From: Actinomarinicola tropica
GTDB taxonomy: Bacteria > Actinomycetota > Acidimicrobiia > Acidimicrobiales > SKKL01
Length of the DNA stretch: 64,000 bases
Assembly: GCF_009650215.1 (NCBI RefSeq)
Contig: NZ_CP045851.1
Span: forward strand, 682,001 to 746,000
Reading direction: 5' to 3'
Shown here: positions 12,770-21,242 of the stretch, one piece after another
Layout: each line of letters starts with the position of its first letter
How positions within the stretch are numbered: the first letter of the stretch is position 1
Program-made: the position numbers and the translations under genes
The notes under the pieces: generated by a model
What the model was told of the DNA's origin: nothing
Databases searched by the model: none
What the model saw: only the letters and a program-made list of their open reading frames with translations

Positions 12770-13979
12770 TCATCCCGCCGCCGAGGCCGTGGCCACGACG
12801 GCCTCGGCGGCGACCAGCGCACCGTCGGTGCGCACGCGGCTTGCGACGTCCGCCGCGCGCTCGACGGTCACCCGGTCAGACGCCGCGTCCAGCGCGGCGG
12901 TGAGGGACGCCACGCTCGCGGCGTGGCGGGACACCTCCGTGCCGATGCCCAGCTCGGACACGCGCCGGGCCCAGTGGTACTGGTCGTACTGCTGAGGGAC
13001 GAGCACTTGAGGGACGCCGGCCAGGGCGGCGGCCGTCGTGGTCCCGGCCCCACCGTGGTGGACGGCGACGGCGACGCGCGGCAGGAGCGCCCGGTGGTCG
13101 ACGTCGTCGACGACGAGCAGGTCGTCGGCCGGCGCGGGAGCGAGGCCCGCCCACCCCCGGTCCACGACCGCGCGCCGACCGAGGTCCCTCGCCGCATCCA
13201 GCGCGGCGCGTCCGTCCTCGGCGGCGCCCGCCATGCTCCCGAAGCCCACGTAGACCGGGGGCGGACCGGCGTCGAGGAACGCGTCCAGCTCCGGAGGCAG
13301 GGGCGACGGGGTGCCCTGCCGCAACCAGGCGCCGGTCGTGTGCACCACGGTCTCCGGATCGCTCCAGGGGGCGAGTACCGGATCGGCCGCCAGCCAGGGG
13401 ACGTCACCGAGGACGTGGTCGCGCACGCCCCCGACGGACGGCAGGCCCCGGGGCCGCCCGGTGCGCGTCGAGGGCCTCTCCGAACATCGCGTCGAAGAGG
13501 GCAGCGTCGCGCGCCCACAGCGCGGCGACGTCCTCGACCGTGCCCTCGGGGATCGAGGGCGGCGCGTGTCCGGTCGAGGGGAGGACCACGGGCGAGTAGG
13601 CGACGAACACGTAGGGGATCCCGGCGGCCTCCGCCACCGACCGTGCGCCGATCTGCAGCGCAGTCGCGGCGACGAGGACGTCGCAGCCCCTGACGGCATC
13701 GTCCAGCGCCTCGAACTGCCCGGCGACCGACGCCTCGGCCAGCGCCCGCCGCTGCTCCGCCGTCGGTGGTGCGGCGATGTCCGGCGTCGGGGTGGCCGGC
13801 GGGGTGCGCAGCGGCGGCCCCACGGTCGTCACGCGGAAGCCGAGCGAGCGCACCCACCCCGCGAAGTCGGGCGGCACGCACAGGCGCGACTCGTGCCCGA
13901 GCTCCCGTAGGGCTTCGGCCAGCGCGACCAGCGGCTGCACGTCGCCACGGGTCCCGATCGTCGACAGCAACGCACGCAC
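12770..13979 (-). pseudogene. GT1-type (MGT family) glycosyltransferase, frameshifted
   Basis: The two halves of a UDP-glycosyltransferase-like protein lie in different frames. The N-terminal half starts at GTG 13979 with RALLSTIGTRGDVQPLVALA, preceded by a GGAGG-type site. The C-terminal half has VYVGFGSMAG, HHGGAGTTTAAALAGVPQVL and a donor-site QYDQYHWARRV motif. The switch falls at the tract GGCCCCGGGGCC (13444-13455): removing one base restores ALDAHRAARGLPSVGGV. The intact protein would be about 400 residues and would transfer a sugar to a lipid or polyketide. A sequencing error in this tract is the main alternative to a real mutation. Confidence 0.8.
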
Positions 13980-14100
13980 GTGTCCCCCTCCCGCCAGTGC
14001 GGACCCTCCGCCCGAGCTGGGTGATCGAACCCCGCCGGAGCCGCTTGCGGCAATCCCCCCGACCCGGGGTACGTTGACGGCAGCGGGGTAGGCGGGCCGG

Positions 14101-15525
14101 ATGTCCGAGCACCGATCCGCCTGGCTTGCCACCGCCGAGCACCCGCACTTCCCTCCGCTCGACGGCGACCTCGACGTCGACGTCGCGGTGGTCGGCGGCG
14201 GCATCACCGGTCTCACCGCCGCGCTGCTCCTGCGGCGCGACGGCCACCGGGTCGCCCTCGTCGAGGCCGACCGGATCGGAGCGGGGACGACCGGCGGCAC
14301 CACGGGGAAGGTCACCGTGCAGCACGGCATGGTGTACGCATCCTTGATCGAGCGGCACGGCGTCGAGCGGGCGCAGGCCTATGCCGCGGCGAACCGCGCC
14401 GCGGTCGAGGAGGTCGCCGCACTCGTCGCCGAGCTGGGGATCGACTGCGACCTCCGACGGGCGCCGGCCTATGCCTACGTGCGTGACGAGCAGATGAGGG
14501 GCGACCTCGAGGCCGAGCACGACGCCGCGACCCGAGCCGGGTGCACCTACACCGCGACCACCGACATCGACCTGCCGTTCGAGGTCGTGCTGGCCCTACG
14601 GGCCGACGAGCAGATCCTCCTCCACCCGTCGCGGTACACGGCGGGTCTGGCCCGGGCGCTGGCGGACGAGGGTGTGCACGTCGTCGAGGGCACGCGGGCG
14701 ACGGGCGTCGACGAGCGCGACGACCACGCCGTCGTCCACACCACATCCGGGCGCGTGCGGGCGGCGCAGGTGGTCGTCGCCACCCTCATCCCGTTCTTGG
14801 ACCGCGGCGGGTTCTTCGCGCGGATGCGCCCGACGCGCGCCTACGGCATCTCGCTGCGGCTGGGGTCCGACGCGCCGCAGGGGATGCACATCGACGTCGG
14901 ACCGGGCGGGATGTCGACCCGTCCGTGGAACGACGGCGGGCGACCCGGGCTGGTCGTCGTCGGGTCCTCGCACCCCACCGGCGCGGCCGACGTCGGGCCG
15001 GACCGGTGGGACGACCTGGAGCGGTGGGCCCGGGCGCACGTCGACGTCGAGGCCGTCGTGCACCGCTGGTCGGCCCAGGACCACACGACCGTCGACGGGA
15101 TCCCCTACGTCGGACGTGTGCCGATGTCGACGCGCACGTTCGTCGCCACCGGCTTCCGCAAGTGGGGCCTCAGCAACGGCACCGCAGCGGCACGCCTCCT
15201 CGCCGACCTGCTGGGGGGACGGGAGGGGCCGTGGCACGCGGCGTTCGATGCCACGCGGATCGGCGGCGCGGCGACGCTCGGCGACACGGTGAAGGGCAAC
15301 CTCGAGGTCGCCGGGCACTTCGTCGGCGACCGGCTGTCGCGTGGACGGACCGGCCCCACCTGCACGCACCTGGGGTGCGCGCTGCGCTGGAACGGGGCCG
15401 AGGGCAGCTGGGACTGCCCGTGCCACGGGTCCCGCTTCGCGGCCGACGGCCAGGTGCTCGACGGTCCCGCCGTGCGGGCGCTGCGGCTGGACCCAGACGC
15501 ATCGCCCGGACAGCATCAGCCTTGA
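14101..15525 (+). CDS. FAD-dependent oxidoreductase with C-terminal Rieske [2Fe-2S] domain
   Basis: This 474-residue protein has an N-terminal DAO-type FAD domain (VDVAVVGGGITGLTAALLL, with Glu at the end of the second strand in ALVEADRIGAGTTGG). A C-terminal Rieske domain follows with ligands CTHLGC and CPCHGSRF. Such fusions pass electrons from the flavin substrate half to a partner; the substrate is not known. It diverges from the glycosyltransferase gene with a 121-bp gap. The downstream ArsR gene begins 33 bp after it from its own promoter, so it is probably a separate unit. Confidence 0.9.
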   Translation: MSEHRSAWLATAEHPHFPPLDGDLDVDVAVVGGGITGLTAALLLRRDGHRVALVEADRIGAGTTGGTTGKVTVQHGMVYASLIERHGVERAQAYAAANRAAVEEVAALVAELGIDCDLRRAPAYAYVRDEQMRGDLEAEHDAATRAGCTYTATTDIDLPFEVVLALRADEQILLHPSRYTAGLARALADEGVHVVEGTRATGVDERDDHAVVHTTSGRVRAAQVVVATLIPFLDRGGFFARMRPTRAYGISLRLGSDAPQGMHIDVGPGGMSTRPWNDGGRPGLVVVGSSHPTGAADVGPDRWDDLERWARAHVDVEAVVHRWSAQDHTTVDGIPYVGRVPMSTRTFVATGFRKWGLSNGTAAARLLADLLGGREGPWHAAFDATRIGGAATLGDTVKGNLEVAGHFVGDRLSRGRTGPTCTHLGCALRWNGAEGSWDCPCHGSRFAADGQVLDGPAVRALRLDPDASPGQHQP

Positions 15526-15549
15526 CGTATATAAGCGGTTCCTGATAGA
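15522..15549 (+). promoter_or_regulatory. Promoter of the second ArsR/SRPBCC operon
   Basis: TTGACG (15522-15527) and GATAGA (15544-15549) are separated by 16 bp of AT-rich sequence (TATATAAGCGG...). The -10 ends 9 bp before the ATG at 15559, indicating a leaderless transcript. The -35 overlaps the stop codon of the Rieske gene. Confidence 0.6.
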
Positions 15550-15558
15550 CCGTCGGAC

Positions 15559-15924
15559 ATGGAGGCGTTCGACGTCCTGGGGGACCCCGTCCGACGGCGG
15601 ATCCTCGAGCTGCTCGCCGGCGGTGAGATGTCCGCCGGCGACGTGGCGGCCCGCATCGGCACGGAGTTCGGCATCAGCCAGCCGGCGGTCTCCCAGCACC
15701 TGCGCGTGCTGCGCGACAGCGGCTTCGCCACCGTGCGCCCCGAGGGCCAGCGTCGCCTCTACGCCGTGCAACCGGAGGCGTTCGCCGAGGTCGAGGACTG
15801 GATCGCGGGGCTCCGGCAGTTCTGGGAGCAGCACCTCGACGCCCTCGCCACCGAGCTGGCTCGCGGCCGCCGCGAGCGGCGCACCACCGACCGACCACCA
15901 CGACAGGGGACGACAGGACGATGA
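15559..15924 (+). CDS. ArsR-family winged-helix regulator
   Basis: This 121-residue protein has the ArsR fold: FDVLGDPVRRRILELLAGGEMS, then the recognition helix region ISQPAVSQHLRVLRDSGFAT and the wing PEGQRRLYAV. There is no metal-binding cysteine motif. Its stop overlaps the ATG of the SRPBCC gene (ATGA), so the pair is coupled and probably autoregulated. The arrangement repeats that at 2.9-3.7 kb, though the two regulators are clearly divergent in sequence. Confidence 0.9.
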   Translation: MEAFDVLGDPVRRRILELLAGGEMSAGDVAARIGTEFGISQPAVSQHLRVLRDSGFATVRPEGQRRLYAVQPEAFAEVEDWIAGLRQFWEQHLDALATELARGRRERRTTDRPPRQGTTGR

Positions 15925-16577
15925 AGGACCTCATCCAGGAGATCGAGCACGCCGAGCGCACGCTGCGGGACGGCACGCTGCCGGCCGGGGCCGCGAAGGT
16001 GGTCGTGATCGAGCGCACCTACGACGCCGACATCGACGACGTCTGGGACGCCATCACCTCGCCCGAGCGCATCCCCCGCTGGTTCCTGCCGATCACCGGC
16101 GAGCTGCGCCTCGGCGGCCACTACCAGCTCGAGGGCAACGCCGGCGGGGAGATCCGGGTGTGCGAGGCGCCGACGCGCCTCCAGGTCACGTGGATCTTCG
16201 GCGAGGCGCCCGGTCCAGAGGACTCATCGATCGTCGAGGTGCGGCTCCGGTCCGACGCCACGTCGTCGACGACCCTGACGCTCGAGCACTCCGCCGTCGT
16301 GCCGCCCGAGATGTGGGACCAGTTCGGTCCTGGCGCCGTCGGGGTCGGCTGGGACCTCGCCCTCCTGGGGCTCGCCGGGCACCTCGACGGCGTCGACATG
16401 GGCTCCCCGGAGCAGGCCGACGCCGACCCGGCGATCCAGGCCGCCATGCGGGCGAGCAGCGCCGCGTGGGGCCGGGCGTCGGAGGCCGCGGGCGTCGCCG
16501 CCGACGTCGCGGCCGGCTGGGAGCGGGCGACCACCGACTTCTACGTCCCGCCGAGCGACGAGGGCGCGACCGGCTGA
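15921..16577 (+). CDS. SRPBCC/AHSA1-domain protein
   Basis: This 218-residue START-like protein has the AHSA1 motif RTYDADIDDVWDAITSPERIPRWFLPI followed by the beta-sheet core, and carries a C-terminal helical extension of about 60 residues (from about 150) not present in the smaller relative at 2.9 kb. The function and ligand are unknown. It is the second gene of the ArsR operon, with a 4-bp overlap. Confidence 0.88.
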   Translation: MKDLIQEIEHAERTLRDGTLPAGAAKVVVIERTYDADIDDVWDAITSPERIPRWFLPITGELRLGGHYQLEGNAGGEIRVCEAPTRLQVTWIFGEAPGPEDSSIVEVRLRSDATSSTTLTLEHSAVVPPEMWDQFGPGAVGVGWDLALLGLAGHLDGVDMGSPEQADADPAIQAAMRASSAAWGRASEAAGVAADVAAGWERATTDFYVPPSDEGATG

Positions 16578-16625
16578 GGGTGCGCGCGGGGTTACCGGTC
16601 GCGACCGGGGGGAAGGGGGCCACCC

Positions 16626-18074
16626 ATGGCTGCTGTCACGCGCGTCCTCGATCCCGAACCGGTCACGTCCCTCGAGGCCTACGTCGAGCGCGGAGGCGGC
16701 GCAGGGCTCGAGGCGGCGCTGCGGATGGGTGGCCTCGCCGTCATCGAGGAGCTCGATGCCGCCGGCCTCCGCGGGCGGGGCGGCGCCGGCTTCCCCACCG
16801 GGACGAAGTGGCGCACGGTCGTCGAGAACCGGGACCCGACCGTCGCCGTGACCGTCGTGGTCAACGCCGCGGAAGGCGAACCGGGCTCGTTCAAGGATCG
16901 GATGCTGCTCCGCCGGAACCCCTACCGCGTCCTCGAGGGGGCGCTCATCGCAGCGTCGGTGGTCGACGCCGACCGCGTCGTCGTCGCGACGAAGGCGTCG
17001 TTCACCGGGGAGCGCGATGCGATGGAGGCGGCGATGCGCGAGGTCGAGGCCGCGGGCTGGGCTCCGGACATGGCCCTCTCCGTGGTCGGCGGTCCAGGTG
17101 AGTACCTCTTCGGGGAGGAGACCGCGCTGCTCGAGGTCCTGGCCGGGCGAGGACCGTTCCCCCGCGTGGCGCCGCCGTACCGCCGGGGCATCGATCCGAC
17201 CGACGACACCAGCGCCGAGGCCGAGCTCACCGGTCCGTCCGGGCCCGGCACCGGCGACCCGGCGCTGGTCAACAACGCCGAGACGATGGCGCACGTCGCG
17301 ATGATCCTCGCGGAGGGGCCCGACTGGTTCCGGGAGGTCGGCACCGCGGACTCCCCCGGGACGGTCGTGTGCACCATCTCCGGCGACGTCGAGCGCAGCG
17401 GCGTGGTCGAGGTGGCGATGGGCACCCCGCTGTCGGAGGTCATCGCGCTCGTGGCCGGCGACCCCCGCAAGGGCCGCCGCTGGTCCGCCGCCCTGTCCGG
17501 GGTCGCGAGCAGCGTGCTCCCCGCCGAGCTGTTCGCCACACCCCTCACCTACGAGGACATGGCCGCCGCCGGATCCGGGCTGGGCGCGGCCGGGTTCATC
17601 GTCCTCGACGACGGGACCGACCTCGTCGCCCTCGCCGAGGGCGTGTCGCGGTTCCTGTCGATCGAGTCCTGCGGCCAGTGCCTGCCGTGCAAGCTCGACG
17701 GCACGACGATCACCCGGCTCCTCGAGCGGGTGCGCACCGGCCGGGCCGACGAGACGGCGCTCCTCGCGCTCGACGACCGGTTGAACACGGTCACCCGAGG
17801 CGCCCGGTGCACCCTGGCCGAGCAGCACCAGCGGGTCGTCACCAGCGCGCTCGAGCTGTTCCCCGACCAGGTGCAGCGGGCGCTCGATCGGGACCCCGAC
17901 GACGAGGAGGGTCGGGTCGATCCCTACTTCATCGCCCCGATCGTCGACATCGTCGACGGGGAGGCGATCCTCGACGACGCCCACGCCCGCAAGCAGCCCG
18001 ACTGGAGCTTCGACGCCGTCGACTCGGGGCAGCTGCCGGTGGATCGCATCCGGGTCGCCCGGTCGGGCTCGTGA
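16626..18074 (+). CDS. NuoF-like NADH-binding (51-kDa subunit family) protein, stand-alone
   Basis: This 482-residue protein is related to the NADH/FMN subunit of complex I. It shows LRGRGGAGFPTGTKW (NADH loop), NAAEGEPGSFKDRMLL (FMN region), an SLBB-like middle and the cluster motif ESCGQCLPCKLDG with a later Cys in ARCTLAE. It should oxidise NADH and pass electrons to an Fe-S partner. No other nuo genes are nearby, so it is not an ordinary complex I gene. The GTG of the histidine phosphatase gene overlaps its stop. A purine-rich ribosome site precedes the ATG. Confidence 0.85.
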   Translation: MAAVTRVLDPEPVTSLEAYVERGGGAGLEAALRMGGLAVIEELDAAGLRGRGGAGFPTGTKWRTVVENRDPTVAVTVVVNAAEGEPGSFKDRMLLRRNPYRVLEGALIAASVVDADRVVVATKASFTGERDAMEAAMREVEAAGWAPDMALSVVGGPGEYLFGEETALLEVLAGRGPFPRVAPPYRRGIDPTDDTSAEAELTGPSGPGTGDPALVNNAETMAHVAMILAEGPDWFREVGTADSPGTVVCTISGDVERSGVVEVAMGTPLSEVIALVAGDPRKGRRWSAALSGVASSVLPAELFATPLTYEDMAAAGSGLGAAGFIVLDDGTDLVALAEGVSRFLSIESCGQCLPCKLDGTTITRLLERVRTGRADETALLALDDRLNTVTRGARCTLAEQHQRVVTSALELFPDQVQRALDRDPDDEEGRVDPYFIAPIVDIVDGEAILDDAHARKQPDWSFDAVDSGQLPVDRIRVARSGS

Positions 18075-18730
18075 ACCTGGTCCTCGTGCGCCACGGCGCC
18101 GCGCACGCCGGCTTCCACGGGGTGATCGGCGGTCCCCGCGGCTGCGCGGGGCTCACCGACGTCGGCCGCGAGCAGGCTGCCGCGCTCCGCGACCACCTGG
18201 CCCGCACCGGTCGGGTGCGCGCCGACGTGCTGCTCTCGAGCACCATCCCCCGGGCCATCGAGACGGCCGAGATCATCGCCCCGGCCCTCGGGTTCGAGAC
18301 CTTCCCCCACGAGCACGACCTCTGCGAGGTGCACACCGGCGAGGCCGACGGGCTCGAGTGGGCCGAGTACGGCGTGAAGTACGGCGGGTTCGACATGGAG
18401 GCCGAGCCCGACCGGGTCTTCGCGCCGCAGGGCGAGAGCTGGAACGGCTTCCACACCCGCGTCGGCCAGGTGCTCGATCGCCTCGCCGACGAGTACGTCG
18501 GTCGCACCGTGGTCGCCGTGTGCCACGCCGGGGTGATCATGGCCTCGCTCCGCGTGCTCCTCGGCATCCCGCACCCCGGCACGGGGACGCGGATCCAGCC
18601 GACGAACACCGGGCTCACCGAGTGGGAGTGGGAGAAGGACAGGGAGCGCTGGACGCTCCACAGCTTCAACGAGTCGGTGCACCTGCTCGAGGGTGCGTCA
18701 TCACAGGTGGAGGCCTCACATGACCGCTGA
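18071..18730 (+). CDS. Histidine phosphatase superfamily protein (phosphoglycerate-mutase-like)
   Basis: This 219-residue protein starts with the catalytic LVLVRHGAAHAG motif (phospho-accepting His of RHG). It has the SSTIPRAIETAEIIA segment, an acid-base Glu region and a second catalytic His in VAVCHAGVI. It could hydrolyse a small phosphate ester; the substrate is not predictable. GTG at 18071 overlaps the stop of the NuoF-like gene (GTGA), and the next gene starts inside its last codons, so the three genes are coupled. Confidence 0.87.
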   Translation: MNLVLVRHGAAHAGFHGVIGGPRGCAGLTDVGREQAAALRDHLARTGRVRADVLLSSTIPRAIETAEIIAPALGFETFPHEHDLCEVHTGEADGLEWAEYGVKYGGFDMEAEPDRVFAPQGESWNGFHTRVGQVLDRLADEYVGRTVVAVCHAGVIMASLRVLLGIPHPGTGTRIQPTNTGLTEWEWEKDRERWTLHSFNESVHLLEGASSQVEASHDR

Positions 18731-19172
18731 CCAGCGGTTCGACCTGGCGTCGGCCCGTCGCGCCGGCGAGCGGGACGAGCTCGGCGCGTGGGTCGCCGAG
18801 TTCCTCGCGAGCCCCGGGAGCGACAACGCCGAGCTCGGGGAGATCCTGAGCGACCAGGACCTCTGGTGGCTCGGACCGGTGCAGGTCCCGATCGACCAGC
18901 TGCACCGCCTCGCCGGGCCGCCGGGCGATCCGGTCCTCGTGCCGGTGAAGGACGAGGACTGGCGCGACGACGTCGAGGACCTGGAGGAGAAGGTCGAGGA
19001 GGGGTGGGAGCCGCCCCCGGTGGTCGTCACCTGGCGCGACGACCAGATGGTCCTCGAGGACGGCAACCACCGGGTGGAGGGCATGCGCCGTGCCGGGGAG
19101 CGCGAGGCGTGGGCGGTCATCGGGTTCCACGACCCGGAGCACCGCGAGCGCTTCCGGGTGCCCCGCTCCTGA
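18720..19172 (+). CDS. Small ParB/sulfiredoxin-fold domain protein
   Basis: This 150-residue protein contains one ParB N-terminal-like domain: a strand-rich part (VPIDQLHRL) and VLEDGNHRVEGMRRAG, which resembles the ParB box DGxHR followed by an alpha helix. Partition-type DNA-binding helices are absent, so a role in chromosome segregation is unlikely. Related single-domain proteins may bind nucleotides. The ATG lies inside the end of the phosphatase gene (11-bp overlap), giving a three-gene cluster with the NuoF-like protein. Confidence 0.65.
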   Translation: MTADQRFDLASARRAGERDELGAWVAEFLASPGSDNAELGEILSDQDLWWLGPVQVPIDQLHRLAGPPGDPVLVPVKDEDWRDDVEDLEEKVEEGWEPPPVVVTWRDDQMVLEDGNHRVEGMRRAGEREAWAVIGFHDPEHRERFRVPRS

Positions 19173-19176
19173 TCGC

Positions 19177-19422
19177 TCAGTGCCCGGCGCTCTCCTGCGC
19201 CTTGGCCGCCAGTCGGGCCGCAGCCACCATGAAGCCGAAGCCGGCGCCTCCCCAGATGCCGACGAAGAGACCGACGCCCAGTGCCCCGGCCACCTCCTCC
19301 CCGAGCACGACGCCGATCGCCGTGACGGCGACCGTGACCAGCACGAGCCCCGACACGGTGGCCAGTGCTGTGCTGACGACCGGCGAGCGCGTCGATGACG
19401 GGGTGAGCAGGGTGTCGGACAT
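19177..19422 (-). CDS. Small membrane protein, function unknown
   Basis: This is an 81-residue protein with two predicted membrane helices (about residues 15-40 and 45-70, the second rich in Gly). The ATG is preceded by a perfect AGGAGG (19427-19432) 4 bp upstream, good evidence that it is translated. I do not recognise a family. The gene converges on the ParB-like gene with a 4-bp gap. Confidence 0.7.
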   Translation of the reverse strand: MSDTLLTPSSTRSPVVSTALATVSGLVLVTVAVTAIGVVLGEEVAGALGVGLFVGIWGGAGFGFMVAAARLAAKAQESAGH

Positions 19423-19433
19423 CGATCCTCCTG

Positions 19434-19466
19434 GGGTTTTCTACAGCAAACACTACAAAAAAGGGA
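19434..19466 (-). promoter_or_regulatory. AT-rich promoter region of the small membrane protein gene
   Basis: This short AT-rich island includes a run of six A. On the minus strand GTAG occurs twice 12 bp apart (GTAGTGTTTGCTGTAGAAA), just upstream of the ribosome site. It probably holds the promoter and perhaps a regulator site, but no clear -35/-10 pair is assigned. Confidence 0.35.
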
Positions 19467-19502
19467 CGGCCATGGCGAGCCGGCGCTAGCGTCCGGCCTT
19501 CG

Positions 19503-21239
19503 ATGGGTGGAGAGCACGGTGGTCGCCCGACCACAGCGTCGGCGTGGCGGCTACCGCTCGGCGTCCGTGCCGTCCTCGGCGTCGTCGCGGTCCTGATCGG
19601 CGGCTGGCTCCTCCCGCGGCCGGTGGCGGCCTTGGCGGTGGTCGTGTGGCTCCTCTCCGCTGCGCTGGTGGTCCAGGGCCTGCGGCTGCTGCTCGCCGCG
19701 CGGTCGCACGCCGCCCTCGCCGCTCCGTCCGCGGCCGCCCTCGTCGTCGGCGGTGCGGGCATGGCGTGGCCCGAGCACGCCGTCCGCGTGCTGGCCGTCG
19801 TCGTCCCCCTCGCCGTCATCGGCGCCGGGATCGCCGCGATCGTCCGCCGGCGTGGGACCACGCGCCCCGTGCGGGCATCGGCGGTGGCGGCGGGGCTCGC
19901 CGCGATCCTCCTCGGTGGCGTGGCCCTGCGCTGGCCGGACCTCACCGCCGTGGGCATCGGGGTGCTCGGGGCGATCCTGCTGGTCGTCGGCGGCGTGCGG
20001 GAGCTGGTGGCGGCGGCCGGGCTCGTCCCGCCCCGGCCCGGGCGTCGGGTGCTCCGGGTCGCGGCGCCCGTCGGCGCCGTCGTGTCGCTCGTCGTCGCCG
20101 TGGCGCTCGCCGGGGCCTCCGTCGTGCTCCACCGGGGTGAGCCCACTGTCCCCTCCTTCTACGCCACGCCCGACGACGTCCCCGACGAGGCCGGTCGCCT
20201 CGTGCGCGTCGAGCCGTACCTCGACGTGCCGGCCGGCGCCGAGGGGTGGCGGATCCTCTACACGACGACGGGCATCGGCGGTCGCCCCGCGCTCTCGAGC
20301 GGCGTCGTCGTCGCGCCGATCGAGCGGCAGGGTGCCCGACCCGTCGTCACGTGGGCGCACGGGTCGACAGGTGTGGACCGGACCTGCGCCCCGTCGCTGC
20401 TCGACGAGGGGCTGGAGGCCGGCGCGTTCTTCCTCGACGAGGAGGTCGTCGACCAGGGCTGGGTCCTCGTCGCCTCGGACTACGTGGGTCTGGGCACCGA
20501 GGGCCCGCACCCCTACCTGGTGGGCGGGGCCACCGCCCCGGCCGTGCTCGACGCCGTCCGTGCCGCGCGTGAGCTGGACGGGCTCGACCTGGCCGACGAG
20601 ACGGTGGTGTGGGGCCACTCCCAGGGGGGTGCTGTGGCGCTGTGGACCGGTCAGGACGGGCCCGGCGACGCCGACGAGCTCGGCGTCGTGGGCATCGCCG
20701 CCCTGGCACCGGTGTCGGACGTCGGCGACATGGTCGACGTGCTCGACGTGACCTCTGGCGGGAGCATCTTCGCCGCCTACGTCGTGACCGGGTACGACGC
20801 GGCCTACGACGACGTCGTCCGCGACGACCACGTGGTGCCGACCGGGCGCCTGGTCGTCGACGGCCTGGCCGGCCGGTGCCTGGCCGAGCCGCAGATCGCC
20901 GTGTCGGCCATCACGTCGCTCGCCACCGAGATGACGCCGTTCACCGGCGTGGGGGAGGGGACGCTGGCCGCCCGGCTGGCCGAGAACGTCCCCGACGGCC
21001 CCTACGACGTGCCGCTGCTCGTCGCGCAGGGAGGCGTCGACCTGCTCGTGCGCACCGACATGCAGGAGCGCTTCGTCGCCCGGCTCTGCGCCCAGGGCGA
21101 GGACGTCGAGCTGCGCACCTACGAGGGACTCGGCCACGTGGCGCTCGTCGAGGAGCCCTCGCCCCTCGTGCCCGACCTCCTCCGGTGGACCGCGGCCCGG
21201 TTCGAGGGAGAACCGACCGACGCGGCCTGCGGGCCGTGA
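19503..21239 (+). CDS. Membrane protein fused to a secretory-lipase-like alpha/beta hydrolase
   Basis: This 578-residue protein has about six membrane helices in the first 210 residues, with an HdeD-like pattern of paired helices, then a large extracytoplasmic hydrolase. The hydrolase shows the oxyanion region VTWAHGSTGVDRTC, the nucleophile elbow GHSQGG (Ser), a late Asp (QGGVDLLV) and His in YEGLGHVAL. It resembles the fungal/actinobacterial secretory lipase family. A TAGCGT hexamer (19487-19492) ends 10 bp before the ATG. Tethering a lipase to HdeD-like helices is unusual; the join is in one open frame. Confidence 0.8.
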   Translation: MGGEHGGRPTTASAWRLPLGVRAVLGVVAVLIGGWLLPRPVAALAVVVWLLSAALVVQGLRLLLAARSHAALAAPSAAALVVGGAGMAWPEHAVRVLAVVVPLAVIGAGIAAIVRRRGTTRPVRASAVAAGLAAILLGGVALRWPDLTAVGIGVLGAILLVVGGVRELVAAAGLVPPRPGRRVLRVAAPVGAVVSLVVAVALAGASVVLHRGEPTVPSFYATPDDVPDEAGRLVRVEPYLDVPAGAEGWRILYTTTGIGGRPALSSGVVVAPIERQGARPVVTWAHGSTGVDRTCAPSLLDEGLEAGAFFLDEEVVDQGWVLVASDYVGLGTEGPHPYLVGGATAPAVLDAVRAARELDGLDLADETVVWGHSQGGAVALWTGQDGPGDADELGVVGIAALAPVSDVGDMVDVLDVTSGGSIFAAYVVTGYDAAYDDVVRDDHVVPTGRLVVDGLAGRCLAEPQIAVSAITSLATEMTPFTGVGEGTLAARLAENVPDGPYDVPLLVAQGGVDLLVRTDMQERFVARLCAQGEDVELRTYEGLGHVALVEEPSPLVPDLLRWTAARFEGEPTDAACGP

Positions 21240-21242
21240 CGT

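Noticed and set aside
19434-19466. A named regulator site in the AT-rich island upstream of the 81-residue protein
   Set aside because: The GTAG direct repeat is too short to assign, and no divergent regulator is adjacent.
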